From Roseomonas sp. HF4 (GTDB lineage: Bacteria > Pseudomonadota > Alphaproteobacteria > Acetobacterales > Acetobacteraceae), in NCBI RefSeq assembly GCF_005222755.1, contig NZ_STGD01000011.1, positions 124,001 through 188,000 of the forward strand: DNA of 64,000 nucleotides, written 5' to 3'. Shown here piece after piece: positions 18,811 to 27,516 of the stretch (position 1 is its first letter; the number at the start of each line of letters is the position of its first letter). The notes beneath the pieces were generated by a model. It searched no databases and was not told the DNA's origin. It saw only the letters and a program-made list of their open reading frames with translations. A program made the translations under genes and the position numbers.

Positions 18811-19665
18811 ATGGGCGCAACCGCCATCGTCACCCGCTTCGCACCGAGCCCGACGGGATACCTCCATCTCGGCCACGCGCATGCCGCGCTGGTGGCGTGG
18901 CGCCTGGCGCGCGAGGCTGGCGGGCGCTTCCTGCTGCGCATCGAGGACATCGATCCCCAGCGCTGCCGCCCGGACTTCACGGCGGCGATCCTCGCGGACC
19001 TCGCCTGGCTCGGCCTCGACTGGGACGGGGAGGTGCGGGTGCAGTCGGCGCACCTGCCGGAGTATCGCCGGGCGCTGGATGCGTTGCAGGCGCGCGGGCT
19101 GCTCTATCCCTGCTTCTGCACGCGGGCCGAGATCGCGCGCGAGATCGCGGCGAGCGCCGCGGCGCCGCACGGGCCGGACGGGCCGCTCTACCCCGGCACC
19201 TGCCGGCGCCTGCCGACCGCGGAGCGCGCCGCGCGCCTCGCGCACGGGGAGGCGCATGCGCTGCGCCTCGACATGCGGACTGCGCTGGCGACGCTCGCGG
19301 CGCCGCTGACCTTCGAGGAACACGGCACGCGGCTCGTCTGCGACCCGGCGCAGTTCGGCGACGCGGTGCTGGCGCGCAAGGACGTGCCCGCCTCCTACCA
19401 CCTTTGCGTCACGCATGACGACGCGGTCCAGGGCGTCACGCTCGTGACGCGCGGGGAGGACCTGCGCCCCGCGACGCATCTGCACCGGCTGCTGCAGCAC
19501 CTGATGGGTTGGCCGGAGCCGCGCTACGCGCATCATGCGCTGCTGAGCGACGCGGCGGGCCGACGGCTCGCCAAGCGCGACCGCGCCGCAACGCTGCGGG
19601 ACATGCGCGCGGCGGGGCTGGAGGCGGCCGAGGTCCGCCGCCGGGCGCTGGCCCGCACGGGCTAG
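18811..19665 (+). CDS. gluQ: Glutamyl-Q tRNA(Asp) synthetase
   Basis: This is a truncated glutamyl-tRNA synthetase paralogue of 284 residues, the length of GluQ-RS, which attaches glutamate to the queuosine base of tRNA(Asp). The class I signature HLGH follows FAPSPTGYL, and the second signature is LAKRDRAATL. Zinc-binding cysteines are present (YPCFC and GTC). The anticodon-binding domain of true GltX is absent. The stop shares a CTAG with the stop of the convergent channel gene, so the two genes overlap by 4 bases. Confidence 0.92.
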   Translation: MGATAIVTRFAPSPTGYLHLGHAHAALVAWRLAREAGGRFLLRIEDIDPQRCRPDFTAAILADLAWLGLDWDGEVRVQSAHLPEYRRALDALQARGLLYPCFCTRAEIAREIAASAAAPHGPDGPLYPGTCRRLPTAERAARLAHGEAHALRLDMRTALATLAAPLTFEEHGTRLVCDPAQFGDAVLARKDVPASYHLCVTHDDAVQGVTLVTRGEDLRPATHLHRLLQHLMGWPEPRYAHHALLSDAAGRRLAKRDRAATLRDMRAAGLEAAEVRRRALARTG

Positions 19666-20009
19666 CGCCGGTTCGCGCCGGCCGCGGGCTCCTGGCGCAG
19701 CGCCTGCTGCACCGCGGCGACCGCGATCGACGCCACCAGCCCGGTGAACACCAGCCCGGTCAGCCCGATCGCGACCGCAAGCACCTTCGTCGCGACACCA
19801 TGCGGCACCAGGTCGCCGTAGCCGATCGACAGGCCCGTGACGAAGGCGAAGTACAGCCCGTCCATCGCGCTCCAGCCCTCGGCCAGCGCGACCGCCAGGC
19901 CGAGCCCGAGCTTGACGCTGAGCGTCGCCGAGAGGATCGGCCAGGTCAGCCGCAATCCCCGCATCGTCGCGCGCAGGAAGACTGCGCGTTGAATGGATCC
20001 CGTCGCCAT
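19662..20009 (-). CDS. Small two-helix potassium channel protein
   Basis: This 115-residue membrane protein has two transmembrane helices around a pore loop. The K+ selectivity filter reads SIGYGDL. It is shorter than most bacterial channels and has no cytoplasmic RCK domain, so it could form a minimal tetrameric pore or help sense ions. The ATG at 20009 is preceded by GAGAGGGG; a longer open frame upstream reads through non-coding sequence and part of the next gene's antisense. It is convergent with gluQ. Confidence 0.85.
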   Translation of the reverse strand: MATGSIQRAVFLRATMRGLRLTWPILSATLSVKLGLGLAVALAEGWSAMDGLYFAFVTGLSIGYGDLVPHGVATKVLAVAIGLTGLVFTGLVASIAVAAVQQALRQEPAAGANRR

Positions 20010-20115
20010 GCTCAGCCCCTCTCGCGGTGACGCCAGCTTAGCGCGGACCCCGGCTGGCGCGACGCAGGGTGCCGGGCTAGCCTGCCACAGCCCTGCCGGG
20101 GGCGGAGGAGACGAC

Positions 20116-21081
20116 ATGCTCACACGACGCCTCGCGGGCGCGGCTGCGCTCACGGTCCTGGCCCGGCCCGCCCTCGCGCAATGGCAGCCGACGCGGCCGC
20201 TGCGCATCCTGGTCGGCTTCGCCCCGGGCGGCGGCACCGACATCACCACGCGCACCATCGGCGCGAAGCTGCAGGCGCTGCTCGGCCAGCCGATCGTGAT
20301 CGAGAACCGCCCCGGCGCCGGCGGCAACCTGGCCAGCGAGGCGACCGTCAACGCGCCGGCCGACGGCAGCGCCTTCATGATGGGCACCATCGCCTCCCTG
20401 GTGATGAACCCGATCATGACGCGGCTGCCCTTCGACGTGCTGGCGGACCTGACGGCGATCGGCCGTTCGGTCGAGGTGACGAACGTGCTGGTCGTGCCGC
20501 CCGACCGGCCCTGGCGCAGCCTGCCCGAGATGATCGCGGCGGCGCGCACCCGACCGGATGCGCTGGCCTATGGATCCTCCGGGGTCGGCGGCGCGGGGCA
20601 TCTCGGCGGCGCGCTGCTCGACAGCATGGCCGGCATCCGCACCGTCCACGTGCCCTACCGCGGCGGCGGGCAACTCATCACGGACCTGCTGTCGGGCAAG
20701 GTCGATTTCTCGATCGCGACGGCGGCGACGGTGCTGCCGCATGTCGAGGTCGGGCGGCTGCGCGCGCTGGCCGTGCCGCTGCCGCGGCGCAGCCCCCTTC
20801 TGCCCGAGGTCCCCACGGTCGCAGAGGCGGCCAACCTGCCCGGCTACGAGGTCGCGAACTGGTACGCGCTGATGGGCCCGCGCGGGATGGCGCGGCCGAT
20901 CGTCGACCGCATGAACGCCGCGCTGAACGAGGCGATGCGCGACCCCGACGTGGTCGCGAACCTGGCGAAGCACGGGCTCGAGCCGGCGCCGTCGACGCCC
21001 GAGGAGTTGGTCGGCTACATCCGCGCCGAGACGGCGAAGTGGCGCCCGATCATCCAGGCCACCGGCGCCTCGGCGAACTGA
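20116..21081 (+). CDS. Bug family tripartite tricarboxylate transporter receptor
   Basis: This 321-residue periplasmic binding protein is of the Bug/TctC family. It has a signal peptide (MLTRRLAGAAALTVLARPALA) and the family landmarks GFAPGGGTDITTR, VIENRPGAGGN and the VPYRGGGQ region. These receptors bind carboxylates such as citrate or tartrate, usually for TctA/TctB permeases, but no such permease genes are adjacent. Orphan Bug receptors are common in Betaproteobacteria and Acetobacteraceae. GGAGGAG precedes the ATG at 20116. The nearby tricarballylate and tartrate genes suggest a di- or tricarboxylate ligand, which is inference. Confidence 0.92.
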   Translation: MLTRRLAGAAALTVLARPALAQWQPTRPLRILVGFAPGGGTDITTRTIGAKLQALLGQPIVIENRPGAGGNLASEATVNAPADGSAFMMGTIASLVMNPIMTRLPFDVLADLTAIGRSVEVTNVLVVPPDRPWRSLPEMIAAARTRPDALAYGSSGVGGAGHLGGALLDSMAGIRTVHVPYRGGGQLITDLLSGKVDFSIATAATVLPHVEVGRLRALAVPLPRRSPLLPEVPTVAEAANLPGYEVANWYALMGPRGMARPIVDRMNAALNEAMRDPDVVANLAKHGLEPAPSTPEELVGYIRAETAKWRPIIQATGASAN

Positions 21082-21090
21082 GGGGGGCGC

Positions 21091-21891
21091 TCAGCGCCCC
21101 CTGAACACCGGCTTCCGCTTCTCGTTGAAGGACGCGATGCCCTCGCGCCGGTCCTCGGTCCCGACGAGCTGATTGTAGCATTCGATCTCGAAGCGCAGCG
21201 CCGTGCGGATGTCCATCTGCAGGCCGTAATGCATCGACCGCTTCGCCTGGCGGACCGACAGCGGCGCGTTGCGCGCGATGGTGCGCGCGGTTTCCATCAC
21301 GGCCTCCGTCAGCGCCTCGCGCGTGTCGAGCACGCGGTTCAGGATGCCCCAGTCGAGCGCATCGGCCGCGGTGAAGGGGCGGCCGGTCAGGATGATCTCC
21401 TTGGCGCGCCGCTCGCCCACGATGCGCGGCAGGGTCTGGGTGCCGCCCGCGCCCGGCATGATGCCGATGGTGACCTCCGTCAGCGCGAAGCGCGCGGCCG
21501 CAAGCCCGTAAGCGAAGTCGGAAGCCAGCACCATCTCAAGCCCGCCGGCATAGGCGTGCCCGGACACCGCCGCGACGATCGGGATCGGGCAGTCAAGCTG
21601 CGTCCAGTAGGCGCGTTCGAAGATCTCGTGCTGATGGCGCCACTGCGCATCGGTCATGCCGTGGCGTTCCTTGAGGTCGCCGCCGCCGCAGAAGGCCTTC
21701 TCGCCGGCCGCGGCGAAGACCACGCAGCGAACGTCGCCGGGCTCGGCGATCAGGTGCGACCAGCAGGCATGGAGGTCGCGGCCCATCTGCGTGTTCAGGG
21801 CGTTCGCGGCCTGCGGCCGGTTCAGCCGCACCACCAGTATGTGCGGCTCGGGCGCCTCGAGGGCGAGCGTCTCGTACTGCGGCAAGTCCAT
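21091..21891 (-). CDS. Enoyl-CoA hydratase/isomerase family protein
   Basis: This 266-residue crotonase-fold protein has two oxyanion-hole loops, CGGGDLKE and YAGGLEMVLA, and a Glu in the second active-site helix region (ALTEVTIGIMPG). The likely reaction is hydration or isomerisation of an enoyl-CoA, or a related crotonase reaction. It ends 9 bases from the end of the convergent Bug receptor gene. The start at 21891 is supported by AGGAG just upstream. Its pathway is not indicated by neighbours. Confidence 0.9.
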   Translation of the reverse strand: MDLPQYETLALEAPEPHILVVRLNRPQAANALNTQMGRDLHACWSHLIAEPGDVRCVVFAAAGEKAFCGGGDLKERHGMTDAQWRHQHEIFERAYWTQLDCPIPIVAAVSGHAYAGGLEMVLASDFAYGLAAARFALTEVTIGIMPGAGGTQTLPRIVGERRAKEIILTGRPFTAADALDWGILNRVLDTREALTEAVMETARTIARNAPLSVRQAKRSMHYGLQMDIRTALRFEIECYNQLVGTEDRREGIASFNEKRKPVFRGR

Positions 21892-22033
21892 CTGCGGTCT
21901 CCTCGGATTCGCGGGGCGCGCGCAGACTGCGCCGGCGCGCGCGCGCTGTCAGCGGCCCCGCGTGCCGGCTGCCCTTGCCGGCCCCCGCAAGCCGCCCCAT
22001 CCTCCCGCCGCCTCCCCAACAACGGAGACCGCC

Positions 22034-23617
22034 ATGCCCTCCCGCCGCACTGTCCTGGCTGCCCCGGCCGCGCTGCTCGCCGCCCCGCGCATCGCCTTCG
22101 GCCAGGCCGCCGCGCGCACGCTGCGCTTTATCCCGCAGAGCAACCTCTCGAACATCGACCCGGTCTGGTCCACGGCCGTCATCGTCCGCAACCACGGGCT
22201 GATGATCTATGACACGCTGTTCGGCCTCGGCGCGGATTTCCGCCCGCGCCCGCAGATGGCCGAGGGGCACGAGGTCACGGATAATGGCCTGACCTGGACC
22301 ATCCGGCTGCGACCGGGGCTTCGCTTCCACGACGGCGAAGCCGTGCGGGCCGCGGACTGCGTCGCCTCGATCAACCGCTGGTCGAAGCGCGACGTGCTCG
22401 GCCAGCGCCTCGGCCTGCTGCTCGAGGAGATGCGCGCGGCCGACGACCGCACCATCGTCATCCGCCTTAAGAAGCCCTGGGCCGGCCTCGCCTGGGCGCT
22501 CGGCAAGCCGTCGGCCAACATCTGCGCCATCATGCCCGAGCGGGTGGCAGAGACAGACCCCTTCACCCAGATCCGCGACTACACGGGCTCCGGCCCCTTC
22601 CGGTTCCGCCACGACCAGTTCCGGCCCGGCGATATCGCCGTCTACGAACGCTTCGACCGCTACGAGACACGGCAGGAACCGTCCGACTTCCTGGCCGGCG
22701 GCAAGCCCGTGCATTTCGACCGTGTCGAATGGCGCGTGATGCCCGACCCGTCCACCGCCTCGGCCGCGCTGCAGAACAACGAGGCCGACTGGTGGGAGAC
22801 GCCGCTCGCCGACCTGCTGCCGCTGCTGCGGCGCAACCGCGACATCGTCATCGACCGCATCAACAGCGCAGGCAACCTTGGCGTGCTGCGCTTCAACTTC
22901 CTGAATCCGCCCTTCGACAACCCCGCCATCCGCCGCGCGCTGCTGCCGGCCATCGACCAGCGCGCCTTCATGGATGCGGCGATCGGCACCGACCCGTCGC
23001 TGTCCATCGTGCCGGCCGGCGTGTTCACGCCCGGCACGCCGCTGGCCAATGATGCAGGGCTCGAGGTGCTGTCGGGCCCGCGCAGCATCGATGCCGCGCG
23101 CCGCGCGCTGCGCGAGGCCGGCTACGCCAACCAGCGCGTGGTGATGCTGTCCGCCACCGACCTGCCGGTGCTGCAGAACCTGGCCGAGGTGGCGCGCGAC
23201 ACGCTGCAGCGCGTCGGCTTCAACGTCGAGCTCGTCGCCATGGACTGGGGCACGCATATCCAGCGCCGCACCAACCGCGGCCCGGTGGACCAGGGCGGCT
23301 GGTCCGCCTTCTGCACCACCTGGGAAGGGCTGGACGTGTCGGTGCCCGGCAGCCACCAGCCGATCCGTGGCCACGGCACCGGCGCCTGGGCGGGCTGGCC
23401 GACCATCCCGCGCCTCGAGGAACTGCGCGATGCGTGGTTCGAGGCCCCGGACCTCGATGCCGAGAAGCGCATCGCCCGCGAGATCCAGACGACGGTCTGG
23501 CAGGAAGTGCCCTTCGTCCCGCTTGGCCTGGTGATGCCGCCGCAGGCCTATCGTCGCTCCATCACCGGCGTGGTGAAGGGCGGCCCGGCGCTGTTCTGGG
23601 GCGTCCGGCGCGCCTGA
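22034..23617 (+). CDS. ABC transporter substrate-binding protein, peptide/opine type (family 5)
   Basis: This 527-residue periplasmic binding protein is of the DppA/OppA-like family. A signal peptide begins MPSRRTVLAAPAALLAAPRIAFG. Family features include WTIRLRPGLRFHDGEAV and DYTGSGPFRFRHDQF. Such proteins bind di- and oligopeptides, opines or glutathione. The usual permease and ATPase genes are missing; instead a NIPSNAP protein and an M20 amidohydrolase follow closely. That pairing suggests uptake of an amide- or peptide-like compound that is cleaved inside, which is inference. Confidence 0.9.
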   Translation: MPSRRTVLAAPAALLAAPRIAFGQAAARTLRFIPQSNLSNIDPVWSTAVIVRNHGLMIYDTLFGLGADFRPRPQMAEGHEVTDNGLTWTIRLRPGLRFHDGEAVRAADCVASINRWSKRDVLGQRLGLLLEEMRAADDRTIVIRLKKPWAGLAWALGKPSANICAIMPERVAETDPFTQIRDYTGSGPFRFRHDQFRPGDIAVYERFDRYETRQEPSDFLAGGKPVHFDRVEWRVMPDPSTASAALQNNEADWWETPLADLLPLLRRNRDIVIDRINSAGNLGVLRFNFLNPPFDNPAIRRALLPAIDQRAFMDAAIGTDPSLSIVPAGVFTPGTPLANDAGLEVLSGPRSIDAARRALREAGYANQRVVMLSATDLPVLQNLAEVARDTLQRVGFNVELVAMDWGTHIQRRTNRGPVDQGGWSAFCTTWEGLDVSVPGSHQPIRGHGTGAWAGWPTIPRLEELRDAWFEAPDLDAEKRIAREIQTTVWQEVPFVPLGLVMPPQAYRRSITGVVKGGPALFWGVRRA

Positions 23618-23638
23618 CCCCGCAAGCAAGGAAACGTC

Positions 23639-23965
23639 ATGATCCACGAACTCCGCATCTACCGCTGCGTGCCCGGGCGCCTGCCGGCGCTGCTCAAGCG
23701 CTTCGAGACGCTGACGCTCGGCATCTGGGCCCGCCACGGCATCCGCCAGGCCGGCTTCTGGACCACCCTGATCGGCGAATCGAACCAGGAACTGCACTAC
23801 CTCCTGGAATGGTCGTCGCTCGCGGAGCGGGAGGCGAAATGGGCCGCCTTCGTGGCCGACCCCGAATGGATCGCGGGCCGCGCGGAGACCGAGAAGGACG
23901 GCCAGATCGTCATGAGCGTGAGCAATGCGATCCTGCAGCCGACCGCCTTCTCGGCCGTGAAATAG
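23639..23965 (+). CDS. NIPSNAP family protein
   Basis: This 108-residue protein forms a single ferredoxin-like dimeric alpha/beta barrel domain of the NIPSNAP family: MIHELRIYRCVPGRLPALL at the start, and HYLLEWSSLAEREAKWAAF with a conserved Trp. Bacterial members often sit in degradation operons, and their biochemical role is not settled. It lies 21 bases after the binding-protein gene and 5 bases before the M20 amidohydrolase gene, so the three are very likely co-transcribed. Confidence 0.88.
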   Translation: MIHELRIYRCVPGRLPALLKRFETLTLGIWARHGIRQAGFWTTLIGESNQELHYLLEWSSLAEREAKWAAFVADPEWIAGRAETEKDGQIVMSVSNAILQPTAFSAVK

Positions 23966-23970
23966 CGGTC

Positions 23971-25161
23971 ATGCAGGACGCAGCGCTGGGCGCGCGCATC
24001 GCGCGCCATCTGCCGGACCTCGTCGCGATCCGCCGCGACATCCATGCGCATCCGGAACTCGGCATGGAGGAGACTCGGACCGCCGCCCTCGTCGCGCGCG
24101 AACTGCGCGCGCTGGGGCTCGAGACGGTGGAGGGTATCGGCCGCTTCGGCGTGGTCGCGACGCTGCGGGGGAAGCGCCCCGGCCAGGGCGCGATCGGGCT
24201 GCGCGCCGACATGGACGCGCTGGCGCTGACCGAGCAGACCGGCCTGCCGCATGCCTCCACCATCCCGGGGCGCATGCATGCCTGCGGCCATGACGGGCAC
24301 ACGGCGATGCTGCTCGGCGCCGCGCGCGTGCTGGCGGACGACCCGGACTTCGCCGGCACGGTCCACTTCATCTTCCAGCCCGCCGAGGAAGGCCGCGGCG
24401 GCGCGAAGGCGATGCTGGCGGACGGGCTGTTCGATCGCTTCCCCTGCGATGCCGTCTATGGCCTGCACAACATGCCGGGCATGCCGGTCGGCAGCTTCGC
24501 GCTGCGCGAGGGGGCGCTGATGGCGGCGTCAGGGCGCTTCGTCGTCACCTTCCGCGGGTCCGGCGGGCATGGCGGGGCGGCCGCGCACCTGGCGAACGAC
24601 CTGGTGCTGGCGCAGGCGATCTTCGTGCAGGCGATGCAGGGGATCGTCAGCCGCGACGCGCCGGCGCTGGAAAGCGTCGTGGTCAGCGTCGGCTACCTCG
24701 GCGCCGGGACGCGGGAGGCGCTGAACGTCATGCCGTCGGAACTCGTCGTCGGCGGCACCATGCGCGCCTTCAACCGCCCGATGCAGGAGTTGCTGGAGCG
24801 GCGCATCCGCGACCTGGCGGAGCTTGCCGCCGCGAGCCAGGGCGCGCGCGCCGAGACGGTGCTGTCCTGGGGCACGCTGCCGCTGGTCAACCATCCGCGG
24901 GAGACCGGCGTGCTGGCCGCCGCCGCGCGCGCGACGGGCGGCGACGCGGCCGTGGACACGGCGACGCCGCCGGTGACGGGCGGGGAGGACTTCTCCTTCA
25001 TGCTGGACGCCAAGCCCGGCGCCTTCGTCTTCATGGGCAATGGCGGGGCGACGGCGGGCGACACGCCCGGGCTGCACACGCCGCTCTATGACTTCAACGA
25101 CGAGGCGTTGCCCCATGGGGTCGCGCTCTGGGTCGGGCTGGTGCGGCAGGAACTGGGCTGA
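23971..25161 (+). CDS. M20 family amidohydrolase (hippurate hydrolase-like)
   Basis: This 396-residue metal-dependent amidohydrolase is of the M20D group, which includes hippurate hydrolases and IAA-amino acid hydrolases. Metal ligands are visible in ACGHDGHTAML, QPAEEGRGG and GLHNMPG, and near the end in TGGEDFSFML. These enzymes cleave N-acyl amino acids. No signal peptide is present. It closes the operon with a peptide-type binding protein and NIPSNAP gene, and a likely intrinsic terminator follows at 25179. Confidence 0.92.
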   Translation: MQDAALGARIARHLPDLVAIRRDIHAHPELGMEETRTAALVARELRALGLETVEGIGRFGVVATLRGKRPGQGAIGLRADMDALALTEQTGLPHASTIPGRMHACGHDGHTAMLLGAARVLADDPDFAGTVHFIFQPAEEGRGGAKAMLADGLFDRFPCDAVYGLHNMPGMPVGSFALREGALMAASGRFVVTFRGSGGHGGAAAHLANDLVLAQAIFVQAMQGIVSRDAPALESVVVSVGYLGAGTREALNVMPSELVVGGTMRAFNRPMQELLERRIRDLAELAAASQGARAETVLSWGTLPLVNHPRETGVLAAAARATGGDAAVDTATPPVTGGEDFSFMLDAKPGAFVFMGNGGATAGDTPGLHTPLYDFNDEALPHGVALWVGLVRQELG

Positions 25162-25178
25162 GCGCTCATGCGGGCGGC

Positions 25179-25209
25179 CGAATGCCTCGACCGCCGGCAT
25201 TCGCCTTTT
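25179..25209 (+). terminator. Intrinsic terminator after the M20 amidohydrolase gene
   Basis: An 8-bp perfect stem (CGAATGCC / GGCATTCG) with a 9-base loop is followed by CCTTTT. It lies 17 bases after the stop codon and in front of a convergent regulator gene. Confidence 0.65.
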
Positions 25210-25317
25210 CGTGCCCTCAGGCGCCGGGCGGAACCCTCCGGATTACTTGGCTGTGCCGGACGTCCGGCGCGCCGCGTTCGCGGCCTCGGCACGAGTCGAA
25301 AGATCGTGCCGGTCATC

Positions 25318-26013
25318 TCAGCCCTGGCCGGCCGCGCCCGGCGTCGCGACCGGCACGCCGAGCGTGCCGACCATCCAGGCCAGGCGGTGCTTCTGCGCCG
25401 CGCGGGCATGGCGGCGCGCGGCAGCCTCGGCGGCCTCCCCGTCGCGCTTCACGATGGCCTTGAGCATGGCGCGGTGCTCGGCATGCGCCTGTTCCGCCCG
25501 CCCGCCCCGCGTCAGCAGCGTCGGCAGCAGGGACATGGTCGCCGAGAGCTGCTCGAGGCTGCGCAGCAGGTAGCGGTTGTGCGCTGCGAGGTAGAGCAGC
25601 CCGTGCAGCCGCTGATTCACCGCCGCCAGCGCCCGTGCGTCGCCGAAGGCGTCCGGCTCGTGCTCGACGATCTCGGCCATGGCGGCGATCTCGGTCTCGC
25701 TGGCGTGCTGCGCGGCGAGGCGCGCGGCGGCGCCTTCCAGCACTTCCCGCATGACATAGAGTTCGACCACCTGCTGGTGGTCGGGGCGCGTGACGGCCAG
25801 GCCGCGGCGCGCCTCGTGGGTCAGCAGCCCCTCCGCCTCCAGCCTGGCGATCGCCTGGCGGACCGGGGTGCGGGAGACGCCGAAGCGCGCCGCGAGGTCC
25901 GTCTCGGTCAGCCTTTCCCCCGGGGCGAGGCCGCCGTCGCGGATCGCCGCGCGGATGCGCGCATAGGCGCTTTCGCCGAGGTCGCGGGTGGGGGTGGGGG
26001 TGGCGCCGTCCAT
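25318..26013 (-). CDS. GntR family transcriptional regulator (FadR/FCD type)
   Basis: This 231-residue regulator has an N-terminal winged helix-turn-helix (YARIRAAIRDGGLAPGERLTETDLA, ending SRTPVRQAIARLEAEGL) and an all-helical FCD ligand-binding domain. The FCD domain has His residues that usually hold a metal and an organic acid (EHEPDAF, HGLLYLAAHN, HRAMLKA). It is divergent from tcuA with about 100 bases between, so it probably controls tricarballylate use. In enterobacteria this role is taken by a LysR-type TcuR, so the regulator class differs here. The start at 26013 gives the normal length; an earlier start adds a basic leader. Confidence 0.9.
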   Translation of the reverse strand: MDGATPTPTRDLGESAYARIRAAIRDGGLAPGERLTETDLAARFGVSRTPVRQAIARLEAEGLLTHEARRGLAVTRPDHQQVVELYVMREVLEGAAARLAAQHASETEIAAMAEIVEHEPDAFGDARALAAVNQRLHGLLYLAAHNRYLLRSLEQLSATMSLLPTLLTRGGRAEQAHAEHRAMLKAIVKRDGEAAEAAARRHARAAQKHRLAWMVGTLGVPVATPGAAGQG

Positions 26014-26051
26014 GGGGCGTATCGTAGCCGAGCGTCGCCCGCGCCGCACCA

Positions 26052-26081
26052 TCCAACTGGACATCCTTGGATACATCTGTA
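26052..26081. promoter_or_regulatory. Cluster of short palindromes between the GntR gene and tcuA
   Basis: Three short inverted repeats follow each other in the divergent promoter region: TCCA-AC-TGGA (26052-26061), ATCC-TT-GGAT (26063-26072) and TACA-TC-TGTA (26072-26081). Their place, 34 to 63 bases before the tcuA start, suits an operator for the divergent GntR regulator. Which of them is bound is unknown. Confidence 0.45.
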
Positions 26082-26114
26082 CACCGTAGCCTGATCCAGG
26101 GGGAACGGGACGCC

Positions 26115-27512
26115 ATGGCGGACCTGACACAGACCTTCGACGTGCTGGTGGTGGGCGGCGGCAATGCTGCGCTCTGTGCCGCCATCACGGCGCGCCAGGT
26201 CGGCGCCACGGTCGTGCTGGCCGAACACGCGCCGAAGGCGATGCGCGGCGGCAATTCGCGCCACACGCGCAATCTGCGCGCGCTGCACCACGGGCCGACG
26301 GGCGTCCTGACCGACGCCTACCTCGAGGAAGAATACTGGGACGACCTGCGGCGCGTAACAGCCGGCAGGACCGACGAGCCGCTCGCCCGCATGTGCATCC
26401 GGGCCAGCGAGCAGGCGCCGAAATTCCTCGAATCCTGCGGCGTGGTGTTCCAACCCTCGCTGTCGGGCACGCTCTCGCTCAGCCGCACCAATGCCTTCTT
26501 CCTGGGCGGCGGCAAGGCCCTGGTGAATGCGCTGTACCGCACCGCTGAACGGCTCGGCATTACCATCCTGTACGACACCGAGGTGCAGCACATCGAGGTG
26601 AAGGACGGCTTCGCGACCGAGGCCGTCGTCTCACACCGCGGCTTCCCCGCGCGCATCCGCTTCAAGGCGCTGGTCGCCTCCGCCGGCGGGTTCCAGGCGA
26701 ACCGCGAATGGCTGCGCCAGTACTGGGGCGATGCCGCCGACAATTTCCAGATCCGCGGCACGCCCTATGCGCAGGGGCGCATCCTGAAGGACCTGCTGGC
26801 CCAGGGCGTGCAGGAGGTGGGCGACCCGACCCAGTTCCACGCCGTCGCCAACGACGCCCGCGCGCCGATGGAGGATGGCGGCCTCGCCATGCGGCTCGAC
26901 TGCGTGCCGTTCTCCATCGTCGTGAACCGCGACGTCGAGCGCTTCTACGACGAGGGCGAGGATGTCTGGCCCAAGCGCTACGCCATCTGGGGCCGGCTGA
27001 TCGCGCAACAGCCCGGCCAGGTCGCCTTCGCGATCAACGACAGCAAGGCGCAGCACGACTACCTGCCGCCGGTCTTCGCCCCCTATCGCGCCGACAGCAT
27101 CGCGGAACTCGCCGGCCTGATCGGCCTCGATCCCGGCAGGCTCGAGAAGGTGGTCGCGGACTACAACGCCGCGGTGCAGCCCGGCACCTTCCGCGCGCAG
27201 TCGCTGGACGATTGCCGGACCGAGGGGCTGAGCCCGCCCAAGTCCCACTGGGCGCGGCGGATCGACACGCCGCCCTACTACTGCCACCCGCTCAAGCCCG
27301 GCATCACCTTCACCTTCCTGTCGGTCAAGGTGAACGACCGCGCCCGCGTCATGATGGCCGACGGCAAGCCCAGCGCGAACATGTTCGCGTCCGGCGAGAT
27401 CATGTCCGGCAACATCCTCGGCCAGGGCTATCTCGCGGGCTTCGGCATGACCATCGGCACCGTCTTCGGCCGCCTCGCGGGCGAGGAAGCGGCGAAACTG
27501 ATCAGGAACTAG
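26115..27512 (+). CDS. tcuA: FAD-dependent tricarballylate dehydrogenase TcuA
   Basis: This 465-residue flavoprotein is of the fumarate reductase/succinate dehydrogenase flavoprotein family. The FAD-binding motif is DVLVVGGGNAALCAA, followed by GGNSRHTRN, and the C-terminal FAD-contacting part is ASGEIMSGNILGQGYLAGFG. TcuA oxidises tricarballylate to cis-aconitate, an inhibitor of aconitase being converted into a TCA-cycle intermediate. The tcuB gene follows after 4 bases, the same pairing as in Salmonella. No tcuC transporter is adjacent. The ATG at 26115 avoids an unsupported 16-residue leader. Confidence 0.9.
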   Translation: MADLTQTFDVLVVGGGNAALCAAITARQVGATVVLAEHAPKAMRGGNSRHTRNLRALHHGPTGVLTDAYLEEEYWDDLRRVTAGRTDEPLARMCIRASEQAPKFLESCGVVFQPSLSGTLSLSRTNAFFLGGGKALVNALYRTAERLGITILYDTEVQHIEVKDGFATEAVVSHRGFPARIRFKALVASAGGFQANREWLRQYWGDAADNFQIRGTPYAQGRILKDLLAQGVQEVGDPTQFHAVANDARAPMEDGGLAMRLDCVPFSIVVNRDVERFYDEGEDVWPKRYAIWGRLIAQQPGQVAFAINDSKAQHDYLPPVFAPYRADSIAELAGLIGLDPGRLEKVVADYNAAVQPGTFRAQSLDDCRTEGLSPPKSHWARRIDTPPYYCHPLKPGITFTFLSVKVNDRARVMMADGKPSANMFASGEIMSGNILGQGYLAGFGMTIGTVFGRLAGEEAAKLIRN

Positions 27513-27516
27513 GACG

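Noticed and set aside
21593-23797. A 734-residue minus-strand open frame
   Set aside because: It lies antisense to the peptide-type receptor and overlaps the true hydratase gene; its composition is that of a shadow frame.
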